A stretch of 64,000 nt of DNA from Rotaria sordida (GCA_905250125.1 CAJNOL010000642.1:51893-115892); one strand, 5' to 3'. Numbered from the stretch's first letter, positions 9,941-23,443 are shown. Translations and numbers: made by a program. Notes: generated by a model not told the origin, from the sequence alone.

Positions 9941-12900
9941 ATGCCTAGTTCGCCTATTAATAAGATTAATGTTGACCAATGGCTTAAAGAAAACGAACAA
10001 CAATTTCAACCTCCTGTTTGTAATAAATTATTGTAAGTGTCAATAAATCTATACAGTATAGATTTATTTAAACGTTTTTTTTTATTTATTATAGACATAA
10101 TAATCAATTGACAATAATGTTTGTTGGTGGACCAAATATTCGTAAAGATTATCATTTAGAAGAAGGCGAAGAAGTATTATTTATTGGAAAAAAATTAATC
10201 AATTAATCATTTTTGAGTTTTTTCTTTCTTTCTTTCTTTTTTTTGATAGGTTTTCTATCAGATAAAGGGTGATATGTGTTTAAAAGTTCTTGAACAAAAT
10301 CAACATCGTGATATTATGATTAAAGAAGGAGAAGTAAAAGTTTTTATTTGAGATAAATATCTAATACTTACAAAATTGAATTATTCAGATCTTTCTTTTA
10401 CCAGCAAATATACCTCATTCACCGAATCGTTTTGAAAATAGTATGGGATTTGTTATGGAAAGAAAGCGAGATGAAGATGAATTGGATTGTGTAAGGTATT
10501 GAAATCCAAAAACACAATGAAAAAAAAAAGGAAAATTTTCAACTTTTTATTGTTTCAGATATTATCAAGATCATTCAACAAATCGTTTGTACGAAAGATG
10601 GTTTCATACAACAAATCTTGGTATACAATTAGGTCCGGTAATAAAAGAGTGAGTTATAATATTCAAATGAGAAATCTTTTTATGTACTAAATAAATAATA
10701 TATTGTTCGGTAAATAGTATATAATAGACAATTATCATATGAAAGAATAATTTATTATTAGAGAAACATTTTAAATAAAATACTATTGATAATTGATCTG
10801 TCTGAATCAGCTTAAAAAAAGTTTCGGCACAAGTTCACTTTAATCACGCCTTGTGAACTCATTGACGTAATTCACACACCCACACGCACCTGTATCAGCA
10901 TTAGCACACTGTTATAAATATGATCAAAGTACATTCATTCTAAAATTTCTAATTAATTCATGAGTACTTATTTTTATTTGAACATGTTATGCGTGGAAAT
11001 TTCGATTAAATTACATATCTATTTTATTCGAACAAAGTTAATCATCAATTGATTTTACATAGATGAGTTTTGCCTGTCATATAACAGGAAGCATCCGGAA
11101 ATTTAAATTCAGCTCATTTTTTTTTCCTTTGTATTCTATTCATCAGTATTGATTTTGCCATGAAATACGAAGAATTTTCTTTAATATGAATCTTCATATC
11201 ATCCGAAATAAGAGTAGATATAGTTCTACATAAAAAAATATGATACATCAATATTTATTTTTTTTTTTTTTAAAGATTTTTTCAATCTGAAGAATATCTT
11301 ACTGGTCAACCAAAAGCAGGTAGAATATTAATAAATATTTTTGATATAGTTTAAGCAAAAGAAAAATTTTTGTAGATAGTTATCTTGAAAATCCACCTGT
11401 ACAAAATAATGAAAAAATAAAATTAGATTATCCATTTTCATTAAATGAATGGATCGATAAACATGAAGAAGAATTTTCAAATGGTAAACCAATAAGTTTA
11501 TTTCAAGATAAATTTCAAGCAAGAATATATGTTATGCCAAAAGGTCAACATTTGATTGATTGTTCTAATTGTGATGTTTGGTTATGGCAATATGTTAGTA
11601 ATTAGTTTTAATTAGAAAATAAATTTTTTTTTTTCAATTTTTCTTACTTCAATTTAAATAGAAAGGACATTCAACAGCTAAAATAACTACTAATGATAAA
11701 GAAGAATCAGTTATTGATTTAGAACAAATGGATTCTGTTTATCTAAATCTTCATTGGACGTAAGTATTAGTTATGCTTCGTTTGTTTTGTTTTTTTTGTT
11801 TATACAAAAAAGAATATGATAATTATTGATGCAGAAAGATTCGAAATGACATTTAATTTACGAAACTTGAAGGTTTATTTGAATAGGTCAAATACTGATT
11901 AACCTAATCAATTTTGACAACCATATTAATTTTTGTTTTTGTTGTTTGATAATTGAGAAAGTATAGTATTGTATTAGAATAAGAGAATTTTCTATATTTT
12001 TTAATTCTGTTTTGTTCATTTATTTATTTATTTTATTTATTTTTGTGTCTAAAAATGACACAATAAACATATACATAGTATAAATCAAATGATAATTTTT
12101 AAGACATATAAATAGTTTGTTTGTCTGAAATTATCATTTATACGAAGATACATTTTGCATATGATAAAGGACAAAATATATATATAGAATTAATTATAGG
12201 AAAAATTTCAAAATTAAAACTATGATATTACTTTATATAAATTAATTTTATCGAGTTCGAGAAATCAATTTTTCGGTAACAGATTCATTTAAAGTATAAT
12301 TATCTTGACGAATTGTTGTTAATGTTGTTGTTACTGATGTATTCATTCGTGTTATAATATACATTAATTGATGTGTACCAACTTTTGTACGTACAAGTTC
12401 ATCTATTTTTGGTGCCATTCTAAGTGTTAATGTTACAATAATTGCACATAATAGTATAATTAAAAGTCCAACAATACTAACAATTCGTGCAATAATACGT
12501 TTTTTACGATCAGCAGCTGCTAATAAACGTTGTTGTTTAAGTTCAAATAAATTTGCTGGTGTTCGATTAACAACTGAACCAATTGATGTAGTAAAATTTG
12601 TATTCAATTTTCTAGAACCTTGTTGTTCTTGTTGTTGATTATTAGGTTGTTTAAAAATAAGATATTGTAGAAAAGCATCACGTACATCTGTATCATTATC
12701 AAAATTTTCAGTTATTCGTCGTGATGAATTTCTTATAGATAATGGATAGGATTGTTCAGGTATAGGAGAATTATTTGTAGCAGTTGACATCAATTGATGT
12801 ACAACAACAATAATATTGATAATTGAAATAACATCAGCATATTTGTTGTTTAGTTAGTACATTTGCATAATCAATTTATGAGATCGATACGATGTGATGC

Positions 12901-15900
12901 GATGCAATGTAATAACGAATAAGAGAAAACCTAGAAAACAAACTATAAGAAGATAGAATGACAATGTCAACACCGTTAAAAAAACCGAGAAAAAATGATC
13001 TCTATTGATTACTCTTCATGTTCATCTATTTTCTTTTCTATCTTATTTTTAAACTAATAAAAACACAATAATATATTATTGTTTTTAACTGACATATCAA
13101 ATCATATGTGACATTATTCTAATATATATTTCAATTTCGAATATTTTGTTTATGTCATATGATAACTTATGAATTTAAAAGAAAAGATTTTTTTCGAATG
13201 GATATTTATTTATGATTAGTTAATAAAGAATAAATATAAACTGATAAAATCTATTTGTATAAAAATACTCGAGTATTATTTGATGATTACTTACAAAATA
13301 TGAAATATCCGTGCGATTTATGTATCTCAACTTCTTAAAATATTCCATGATGACAAACTTACAATTGAATAAAGCATACTGTGATAATAACAATGTATAT
13401 TTATTCAATTAGAGCTTTTGTTCGCCATAATATAAGTGGAGCGGTAAATTAGTAAATGCAACAACTAGAAGCTGAATTGGAAAATTTATAATAAGATTTA
13501 GAACTAGCATGCGATGATGCACTACATCAACTATCATGCTTATTTCGTATTATCATTGTTTAGTAAATAATCTTACATACGTTTTTCTATTTTCTTCATC
13601 GATCTCTTTTTCTTCTTCTTTTATTTCTATAATTGGTACTCTCTTGTTTGGAGGTCTGCAGAATAATCTCGAACCCCGAAAATCCCGTTTGTCCCGTCCC
13701 GCGGGGCAATTGAGACTGTCCCCAAAATTTTTTAGAACGAGACATTCAGAATCGGAACTATTTAAAAAAATTCGGGGCGGGACAAATAGGAGTCGGGACT
13801 ATTCAGAAAAAACTGCTGTTCCGAATTTCCTGAATTTACATATCAAAACGCGTCGTAAGTTTAAGACTTCTTATTTCTAGCAAGTATCTTAATATTTAAA
13901 TAAATAATATAGACAGAAAAAATGCAGAAAAAAGCTACTGTCAGATGTCTTAGAATCTGTTCTCTATCATTTCTTTTTATCAGCTGCTTCGTTGCTACTA
14001 TAATTTAGGCATATCATCTCGTTTAATTAGTATACTCTACGCATCAATCAGTGCGCGTGTGAGTACCAAAGTGTACTTGAACTACGGTTTTACCCCAAAT
14101 TAATCTCTTTTTTTCTTACACTTCAGCTATAGATAAGTAAATTTTCATTAACGCTCCAATATTTCATTTGACGAGTAGAAAATTATTAATTTCATCTACA
14201 CCTAGACGTGTTTCTTGGTCGGTATTGTGCTGTCAATTATATAAATTAAAAGATAGCTAGTTCGTCTAATAGCTATATATATATATATATGAATACAGAT
14301 TGTCTCTTGGTGGTATAGAAAATGTATTCTTCTTTGACAAAAATGATATTTTTGTATTTCTTTCGGTCAAAGGGACATTCGGAATTAGGTCATTTTGAGA
14401 AATCACTGGATAGGACAAACGGGATTCTGGACACGAAAAAGTTTGTTCCGGAGATCTCTACTCTTGCTTCCCTTGTCAATAAGCTGTGATGTGATTGTTG
14501 TTGAAAAATGAAGAGAAAAAAAACCGAGATAGAGAGAACAATGCTCACCCGAAACGGTTCAAACTTCCTGTAGTTGCTTTATATCGTTTCTTGTCTACCA
14601 CATAACTATGAGTGCTGTCACACGTTGGTATCATTTGACAGGAAACAAGGAGAAAAAAAGAAAAAGAAAGAAATGTAGAACGAAGACATTATTTATTTTC
14701 TTTCTCTATCTCCTTTTCTGCTTAACGTTCTATTAGAGGTTTCACTTTTTTTTCTCTTCTAGGAATAAGAAGAAGAAGAAGAAGAAGAACGGAAATCCCC
14801 ATCTATTCTTAGTCTTCGTTTCTCATTTTTCTTACTTTTTTTTTCAAATGTTCATATGTCACTACTGTCGATGTGTATACCTTCTGGTGTTCTAGTCTCT
14901 ATTTAAAAAAGTGAACTAAAAACAAACACATTAGAATAACTAAGCATGAAATAGTAATGACAAAAATAAATTGGAAAGCATTTGTGTATGAGCGCTCTTG
15001 CATATTTACACATTAAATGAGTAATGATGTTGCACGAGCATGGAATTTATATATATATAGGATCGATTGTCATTGGAGAATCTACAATCATTTTGTTTTT
15101 TCTTTTCTCGATAAAAGAAAAAGAAGATGACGAACCAATGTCAAAAACTATTAGGAAAGAGAATGACAAACGAAGTAGAATACTAAGTGGATCTACTTAG
15201 AAATAAAATAATCGACAAAAAGTCAACTGAAATATCATCTATCATTAGTACATTGAAACGAACAAACATAAAAACAGAGAAAAAAAATCACTAATATTTA
15301 TTTTCTTAAAAAAAGAAATCACTATTAGCATGACAATGTAAACTATATGATAGTTGATAGTAAATTAATGATTAAAAAAAAAAGAGACATGAAGATAATG
15401 AAAGAGGATATATGCTTTGTCAAGTAATTCATACGAAATGGTTGACAAAAATGCATTGAGACATCCGAAGAGATTCTCTAATGTATATTTTATGTGAAAA
15501 GATAAGAAAAAACATTAAATGGAACGTAATACCGAAGGTTTTACATACGGAGATAAGATGATTGATAAAGAGACAAACACGGTACGTATCCTTTTGGGAT
15601 TTGTTGTTTTTACATAAGAAAAGATTGAATCATGTATCATACTTGCTTTTTTTTCTTCCTTTCTTTTTTCTATAAGATAAGAACTATTATTATTCTTAAC
15701 AATCGAACAATCAATGAATTCTTATTTTACTTAATAAAAATACTTTATCTGTTTTATTTTTGAGGCATGTACTATTGAACAAACAGGAAAAGGAAATTCG
15801 TCACAATATATCGAATGCATACATCAATGCTTTTTTCCGTTATTGATGAATTCTAACACTATACACGCGTCATTTGTATTTCTATACGTTTGTGTATGTC

Positions 15901-16535
15901 CAAAGCTAATCGACGATTAGAAACATACAATTAATAATCGTTGTCCTTGTCATTTTGTATCATCAACTATGCCCTTGAGAATATGAAAAAGAACTAAAAA
16001 AAGAAAGAAAAATGACCAAAGACAAATAAATCATGTTCATTTGAAAAAAGAAACGAATATATTGATCAAGCTAAACTGAATAATATTAGAATAAATAATA
16101 AAAAAAGAAAACTTAAAAAAAAAAGGAAAGAGATGTGAAAGATAAAATTACCTTCTGTGTATAATTATAAATGAAGATCAAAAGAATTGATGGTTCGTAG
16201 AAAATGACATTAGATATAGTAGCATTTTCCGCTTTAAATTTCTTTTTTTTTTTTGGTCTATCTTCTTATTAATAGAATTTCATGTATCATAAGGGCATAT
16301 ATATATAAATAGACTGTTTTCTCAATGTGTATGTTCTACCAATATAATATCCTAGAATTTTTTTTCTCTTCATGTTTCAGAACACAAAACAAGAAAAGAT
16401 ATTGAAAAGAAATTCTATCTACTATTCTATGCAATGAGTAAAATATATTTATCTAATTTTAGGTGTCAGTTGAATGTTGACAATAATGGATTTGTTTTAG
16501 CCGTAAGTCAAGATCCAACACGAAAAAACGGATGA
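9941..16535 (+). CDS. HAAO: 3-hydroxyanthranilate 3,4-dioxygenase
   Basis: Nine exons: 9941-10032, 10095-10173, 10250-10333, 10389-10495, 10559-10648, 11276-11319, 11376-11593, 11662-11759 and 16463-16535. All junctions are GT-AG and in phase, and total 294 aa against 286 in human. The enzyme opens the ring of 3-hydroxyanthranilate in the kynurenine route to quinolinate and NAD. The cupin Fe(II) ligands are all present: His51 and Glu57 ([14 protein letters not shown]) and His95 (IPHSPNRF). Other conserved blocks are [33 protein letters not shown] and DVWLWQ. The last exon encodes [13 protein letters not shown], matching the conserved C-terminal SVTQDP block. It lies 4703 bp beyond exon 8. If that intron is retained, translation stops two codons after the Trp of exon 8. 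AATAAA signals lie at 16594 and 16605. Introns 5 (627 bp) and 8 are far longer than the rest. Confidence 0.93.
12248..12790 (-). CDS. small single-pass membrane protein nested in HAAO intron
   Basis: Single-exon gene of 180 aa using the ATG at 12788-12790; the codon before it is TTG and is unlikely to be the start. Residues 1-98 are polar, with Gln/Asn-rich and Ser-rich stretches. RKKR at 95-98 directly precedes a 25-residue hydrophobic segment (99-123, [20 protein letters not shown]). About 57 residues follow. The positive-inside rule predicts a cytosolic N-terminus, type II. N-glycosylation sequons NTS150, NYT164 and NES168 all fall on the predicted outside. I recognise no family. Codon use (TTA, CGT, ACA, TCA) matches neighbouring real genes, which supports coding. 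Confidence 0.65.
   Translation of the reverse strand: MSTATNNSPIPEQSYPLSIRNSSRRITENFDNDTDVRDAFLQYLIFKQPNNQQQEQQGSRKLNTNFTTSIGSVVNRTPANLFELKQQRLLAAADRKKRIIARIVSIVGLLIILLCAIIVTLTLRMAPKIDELVRTKVGTHQLMYIITRMNTSVTTTLTTIRQDNYTLNESVTEKLISRTR
13651..14456. mobile_element. degraded repeat with inverted ends
   Basis: The left end (13651-13694) and right end (14413-14456) share an inverted motif AATCCCGTTTGTCC and an outer GAGRTCT block. The inner part has unusual GC-rich stretches (CCCGTCCCGCGGGGC at 13697-13711 and TCGGGGCGGGACAAAT near 13775) that contrast with the surrounding AT-rich intron. The open frame at 13536-13880 crossing it has no protein character. It is probably a non-autonomous transposon relic inserted in the HAAO intron. 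Confidence 0.45.
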
Positions 16536-18292
16536 ATATTAACGAAGGAAAGAAAACAATGTATTTTTTTTTGTTTTTTATATTCATATTTTTAATAAAA
16601 ATTAAATAAAGCTATTAAAATTGAGTGATTGATCAAAATATTCATTACCTCTAAATAATAAAAAATCAATCAGAATTGAATCAATCAAAACATAACAAAA
16701 TTCCACGTTTAATAAGGCATATAATATTGGCTTAAGATAGAATAAGAATATATGCTGATTAGAGAAAAAACAACTACATAATAGTACTTATACTAAGCAG
16801 GATATAGTTTATCACTGACAATTATATTCACATCTGTCTTAGATTACGATTATGAACCAAGTTTGTCCCTGGAATATGTACCTAGAAAATGAATGTTTAC
16901 AAAGAATAATTTTCTCATTTATATAAAAGCTATTTGTTTTTCTAAACATTTTTATTTTCTGATGAAAATCATGAATAAACTTAATGACGCTTTATTTAAA
17001 ATATATATCATGCAAAAAAATATATATTTCTATTACATTTTATATATAGAAGCTACATTTATAATTTTCCGTCTTTTTTGGTATGCATATTTTTTCCATC
17101 AATTGCTTTTCTTCTAGAATAAATAGATGTGAGAAACAGCATAATTGTAATCTTCTTTTATACTTAGGGCAAAGTAAATGTTGTATCTGAGATCCTTCAT
17201 TACCGTAGAGAAAGTTCGAAGAAACCTTCTTTCTATATACATTAATTAATAAAAATAGTGCTCTATATTTTTCTAATATTTCATCATTTTTCAAACCAAT
17301 GTCATATTAATAAAATTTCTATAAGAACTATTTATTATGATATGTGACGATAAATATAAATGTCCTTTCAAAGAAAAAAAAAGAGAGGCTGATGGATATA
17401 TTTTGAATTATGTAGAGAACTATAGTTTTTAGCTTTATAATAATAAAATGAAACCGCATCGAATCGTATATTATAGAATTTTTTTTTCTAAAAATGTTTT
17501 CTCAAGTTTTTAATCAAATTTCTAAAAAAAAACCAATGTCACAAACGGCTTCCTATTATCAAAAGAAAAAAAAAGCAAAAAAGTGGGTTTTTTTTTCAAC
17601 AACAGGAATTCCAGAAGAAATCAACTTCACATTTTAAGTAAGATACCTATAACTTCTGGATGGTTGAATTCAAATATCTAGATTTTGGAAAGTTTTATAG
17701 ATCTTCGATTGATGATTCGAATCCATATCTAATCATTGAAAATTTACTTCAAATTTCTCACAAGGTAAATTTGTTCTCAAGAAGATCGATTGAAAACTTA
17801 ACAAAAAAACAACAAATACTGTGATTTTCGATTCAACATGTGTTCATTGCCTCTTTATAAAGGTACAAAACCTTATGTCACTGTGATATTTCTATTAGCA
17901 GTGATTCACAATATACTCATTAGCCTGTTTTTTTACTTTGAAAGGACACTTATGTTGTCATCACATGTCAAAATAAGTGGTTCTTATCGAAATTTCATTG
18001 CTATATAATGTTAATTGAAAAATGATAAAATATTAGAGAAACAAAGAGCACTATTTTTAGTATCGGTGCATAGAAAAACAAGGCTTCTTCGACTTTTCTA
18101 TACAGTGTTGAAGTATTTTCGCCATTTCATTAACTATACCCTAAGTGCTAATCAAAAATAATCAATAGAAAATTTATGTGCGAAATGTGCTTTTCTAATA
18201 TGAAACAATTGAATATTCTTTTTTGTTTTTTGAAGAATTTATATTGTTGGATGATTGAAATTCAAATACAAAATATTCATTTAACTAATGTC
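16536..18292. other. HAAO 3' flank and intergenic DNA
   Basis: Begins with the HAAO 3' untranslated region and two AATAAA signals. The rest is AT-rich without recognisable genes. The overlapping open frames at 16893-17294 are low-complexity. Confidence 0.45.
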
Positions 18293-18613
18293 TGAAGTAA
18301 TTCTAAGCTTTGAAGTCCATATTTTACTTATAAGTAGGGCATTTGTAAACCAGAAAAATTTTAAGAGGATTTGAAACCACAATGCGATTTGACTGATAGA
18401 TAGAAATTTTTCTTGAAATATCTCTACAGGACTTTCATTTTTCAGCAAAATACTGTTTTACTGAAAAATCAATGTCTTATGCGAAATTCTCAAGAAAACT
18501 TTTATCTCTCAGTCAATGCATAACGAGAAGTTCATATTCTCTAGAGATTTTTCCTGTCGTACAAGGCACCTACTTATGGACGAAGTAGAGCGCTAACAAC
18601 TATGAATTACTTC
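18293..18613. mobile_element. fold-back element
   Basis: GAAGTAATTC at 18293 is mirrored by GAATTACTTC at 18604-18613. Inside, ATAAGTAGG, CAGGAAAAAT-like, TTGACTGA, TTTTTCTTGA and TTTTTCAG appear in the same order on opposite strands around a centre near 18465. Arms are about 150 bp and diverged. No open frame. Confidence 0.6.
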
Positions 18614-21600
18614 GAAGAGTTCCGTTGTTAGCCAAAACAAAGACAGAGATAGTATGTGCTCAAACTAACACATTATTCAATCTTTAACTTTAAGGATCCG
18701 AAAAAAACGTGATGGTTTCATTAGTAACGTGTTATGAATGTCGAGAATAAAAATTTGATTATTTTTTAATTTTTTTTTTTCTATTCTGGATTTGTATCTT
18801 ACTCAATAAAAACTCTAAATTAAATAGTTAATTGGTAAAAATGAATTAACAATAGAAAATTCAAAAAAATGAAATATTACTTTATTTCAAAGAGATCTTA
18901 TTATATTTCCAAGCCATACCAAGACAGACCAAGTAAAAAGTTTCCACATATTGGCATCAATTTATAAGGACAATATTATCCTTATATAATAAATGCTATA
19001 CACTATACCAATGATCTTGTTGACGGCAATAAATTGATGAGACAATAGTGTTAGATTTCATTTTTTTTACAAGCTGATAAGTGTTGATGATACTCTAACA
19101 ACCTATAGATTGAATAATCTTTTTTTTAGTTTAGGTTGATTATTGTCTATAATAAATCACAAGATTTTCTTTTAGATGTAATCAAGGTAAAAATATCCTA
19201 GAATTTTTTATCTAAGTTATCTATCTAGTAGATCTAAATTGAATTTTACATGTCATTCAACGTACTAATCAATACAAATATATATATAGTGCTAATCAGT
19301 AGCATCTAAAACGACCACTGCAGTTTACAGATCAAATCTATCGTTAAGATTTCTCTAAATGCCTTACACAAATTGACGAAGAAAAAAAAAAGAAAAGCAA
19401 TTAACATTCATTTATTTAAAATCTAAAGTTTTATTGTCAACTAATAACTTTACAATGTATTTGAATGTTATCAATTGAGTAGGAATTATTGTAAATTATA
19501 TTAAATGATCATTATTTTTTTTTACGATTTACAGCACAATCCTTATGTCCCTTCTGCTATCACAAATTTCATCAAAACATTTTAAACGTGATGCACATTG
19601 TACTTTTTAAAGTCATGAAAGGCTAATTTATGATCCATGGTAAAAAATAAATGCTAACGTCAAATAACATATGAAATATTTAATAACTAAAATCGACACA
19701 AATTTTGACACTAATAATAAAATAAATCTTCTCCAAAAAAGCGAATTTTGACTCTCAAATAACTGGGCGCTTTCCATATTATCTAAAAATAGAAAAAAAC
19801 CAAATTCTTATAATTAAGTTTCATAGTTCATTAAACAAATAAACTTATTCAGAACAAATCCTAGGTAATCATTGAGTGCAAATTAAGCATTGTTGATTGA
19901 ATCAACTGTCTTACAATAACCTTAGATATTTGTAAATAGATTTGTTTAAAATTTTTCAGACATTGTTTTTATTAAATGTATCTTCAAATCTTAATATTTC
20001 ATTTTATCAATACCATAATATTCTTATATTATACAAAATACTCATATGTAATCTATCGGAAGACGTTAGTCTTTTTAAAGGTTGCTCAACTTAAGAATAT
20101 TTTCAAATTTATCTTTCATCTAAAAGTATCGATGACTTTACGTATCATAATGTAAAGTTCTTTAGGAATTATTAAATCAACTATGAATTATCAGAAACGT
20201 AACGTCAGAGACTATTTATAATAATTATTATTTGATTATAATTTTTTCGTATAAACATATAGAAAAACCTGGTTGTGTAGCTGAATCTTAACAAGAGAAT
20301 CATTATTGACATCTATTCGACATAAGAATTTTGATACAAAAAAGAAGCATTTCTACAAAGCCAAAGATTAAGTTCACTGCCAGAAAGCGAATTGATTGTT
20401 TAATATCAATTTCACATTACTCATTGTTTCGGATTGGCTTTAATGAGAAAGCAAACCTTTTGATATATAGCTCACTGTATTAAACTTCGATGCATAACTT
20501 ATATCATATTCCTTTTTTGATCCTATAACATATAATTTTTAAATGTCGTATTTTTTTTTTGTAGACAAATCATTCAGGATTCAAGTTATGACTTGTTTTT
20601 AATACAAAAAAAACAAACATAGACTTGTTGCAATCACATTTATAACTCATAATAACTAACATGCTAAAGAAAAAAATCATAATCTATTTCTTTTAACATT
20701 ATCTCATTAATTATGAAAACCTTGCATTGATAAGACTAAAGTCATTGCGAAAAAATTCCTATTTAATAACCACAATATGTCAAATCTAATGATTATATTA
20801 GAGATTAATGAGAATATCAAAAGGTATGCATTAGTATTCAATCGTTAACGAATAATATTGATAAGCTTTGTCTATAACTATTTCGAATAATTTATTATAT
20901 ATTCGAGTTTTTTTTTTCTTTTTTATATACAGTAGATAATGTCAATACACTTGTTCTATTAGGTAAAATCGAACATTTATTTATCGCTTTATATACATAT
21001 CATGTACAAAGATTTATTTTCAATGTCAAAAGAAAAAGAAAAGGTCATAAAATCAATTATATAAATATCAATAACTTAAAATTATTCAATTTCTTCTGTA
21101 TATTTTTAATTATAGGAATAATTAAATTTTTTTTTTGGTAATAATAAATATTCGATGACATCTATATTTCTTTTTTTACAAATAAATATCAATGAAAATT
21201 TTGTATCATTTTTTCTTTTTATCTCTACAAAAAATTATTTTATTTTTTCGTTTTTGATTTGGCTTCATGTAAGAGAAAAAACAACACGAAATATGTTGTT
21301 TTTATCTGATCTAGGTAATATAATAGAGAAGTCTTTTTTTTTTCTTGAAATATAAGTATTTTTTCTCTGTTTGTCTGTCTGTGTATTTATGTATGCGTCT
21401 GTACAAGTTGCCGGGGAAGGCCGATTTACCTCCATCAACGCATTCGTTTCTTTCTCATTCTCTCCTTTATATTTTTCTGTTTTTTTTTTAATTTTCAATC
21501 AATACTAGACGACATCATACGACTGTAAGGTAAGTATTTGAAGAGAAGCAAGGTCTGAATGTGAACGAAACAAAACAGAAGAAAGAAAACGTCCGATTTA

Positions 21601-22177
21601 ATGCGGTTTGTGGCCGCTATTGAGAAAAGGTTAGCAAATTGTTGTACACAACATAAGAAAGGTCGGGAAGAGAATAGAAGTATTTGCCCGCCACCGTCCT
21701 TTCTCTCTCCTTCTTCATCCGAGAAAGAAAAAAGAGAGATTCTTTTTTTTCGTCTCTCGTCGTTGATGAAGGATTGTGGTTGGTGCACATCAAGACAAAG
21801 AGTCGACCGCACAACAGCCATCCATCATTGTAGTAATGGTAGTAGTCGACGATAAAATATACCAAGCAGCTGATAGAGAGAAAAGAAAAACGAGTAAGCA
21901 AACATGTGGTTACTCGATTTTACCATTATTACCATCCAATAATGATGAGCAATATTATTAACAAGACACATCGTTAGATTTTTTTTCTTTTTTTTTTTTT
22001 TCAAGTACATTGCTATGGATTCTTTACGTTCTTATTTAACATGTTACATTCGAGAGTTTTTTTGTTACTAAGAAATATTAATGTCCTTCATATGACCTTG
22101 TTGTCACAACAACAATTCAATAAATAATATATATATCAATTTCTATTTGTAGATAAATTTTTTTTCTCTTAATTATC
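18614..22177. other. long AT-rich intergenic region; possible 5' UTR exon near its end
   Basis: No coding exon recognised in 18.6-21.3 kb. From 21360 the composition changes, with CTGT repeats and CT/GA-rich stretches. A strong splice-donor sequence, AAGGTAAGTA, ends at 21535, and a TTTGTAG acceptor ends at 22152, 25 bp before the ankyrin gene's ATG. These could delimit a 5' UTR intron of that gene. This is inference only. Confidence 0.35.
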
Positions 22178-22210
22178 ATGATGGAATTACTTAATAATTT
22201 TGATTGTGGA

Positions 22211-22255
<45 letters not shown>

Positions 22256-23443
22256 GAATTATCATTATCATCAACATATGATAATGAACAAACTCTTTAT
22301 CGTTCTTGTTTAATTGGTGATTTAGAACGTGTACAATATTTACTTCGAAATAATAGTTCATCATCAATAGATCTTAATCGACAAAATTCGGATGGTTTAA
22401 CATTATTACATTTTGCTTGTTCAAATAATTTTTATGGACTTGTACAATTACTTTTACAATATAAAGCTAATTGTCATATTCGTGATCATCTTGGACGTAC
22501 ATGTTTACATTATGCATCAATAAAAGGATATCGTGCTATTGTTAATTTATTATTACAATCAATTGAAAATATTAATAAACATGATTTTATTTATTTAAAT
22601 GATCATCAAAATAAACATTCACTTGATTATGCATGTGAAAATGATCATATTGATATAATTGAAATTTTTTTAAATTTTACAGATATTAATCATATGGATT
22701 TAACATCATCATTATATTATTCATCAATTGAAGGTCATTTAGATATATGTCATTTATTAATAAATAAACAACAGGAACGAAAAGATTTATTTCAATTACA
22801 ACCAACATTTATTCATACAATATGTCATCGTGGTCATATTGAAATTTTACGTTTATTAATTGGACATTTTTCTATATCAACACGACAACGTGATTGTGGT
22901 AATAGTGTATTATTTTATTGTATAACAACATTTGATATTGATTTAGTTAAAAAATTATTAGAACGACAAGCTTGTTTAACTGAAAAAGATATACATGATT
23001 TAATATCATTTTGTCCATTAAATGATCAAAATAATTTTTATGTTGATCATTATTTTGATTGTTTAGAATTACTTTTACGTTATCGATCAAATTTTGATGA
23101 TCAAAAAATTTGTAAATATTTTATAAGAGAATTATGTGAAAAATGTACAACACCAATAATAGGAAAAAAATTAAAATATTTATTTGCATTAGCTATATAT
23201 AGTGGTTCAATACAATTATATCGTCGTTCAACAATAAAATGGTGTGGAGAAATAAATATTTTAACTAAACGTTATGTTAATTTAATTGATGTTATTAAAC
23301 AAACAACAAAAAAATGGTCATTAAAACATATATTAAGATTAAAAATAAAACGTTCAATGAAAATATTTAATATAGAACAAATTAGAAAATTACCCGGATT
23401 ACAAGAACCTCATATTGATTTTCTTAGTTTTGAGTATTTGTAA
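22178..23443 (+). CDS. ankyrin-repeat protein with C-terminal SOCS box (ASB-like)
   Basis: Single coding exon, 421 aa; two ATGs are adjacent (22178 and 22181). After a poly-Asn stretch (residues 12-25) come about seven ankyrin repeats (roughly 37-270), clearest in GLTLLHFACSNNFYGLVQLL and GRTCLHYASIKGYRAIVNLL. The C-terminus reads SLKHILRLKIKRSM from residue 381 and IRKLPGL at about 402-408. This is the SOCS-box layout: an elongin-B/C-binding BC box followed by a Cul5-type LPxx segment. The usual BC-box Cys is replaced by Leu. Proteins of this design are substrate adaptors of Cul5 ubiquitin ligases; the substrate is unknown. AATAAA overlaps the GT repeat at 23488. Confidence 0.88.
22207..22255 (+). 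repeat. AAT microsatellite encoding poly-Asn
   Basis: About 14 AAT codons in tandem near the start of the ankyrin/SOCS-box gene. Probably length-polymorphic. Confidence 0.85.

Larger units (their letters stand above)
11760..16462 (+). other. HAAO terminal intron, 4.7 kb, with nested gene
   Basis: The donor is GTAAGT at 11760 and the acceptor TTTTAG ends at 16462. It contains an antisense membrane-protein gene (12248-12790), a degraded repeat (13651-14456), an AAG repeat near 14768-14790 and otherwise AT-rich DNA without coding signals. Intron phase agrees on both sides and the flanking protein blocks follow HAAO family order. Confidence 0.8.

Noticed and set aside
13536-13880. 114-aa open frame
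   Set aside because: It crosses a degraded repeat with GC-rich blocks, and its composition is that of the repeat, not of a protein.
21495-21855. Overlapping open frames on both strands
   Set aside because: CT/GA-rich composition keeps several frames open at once. More likely untranslated sequence or an intron of the ankyrin gene.
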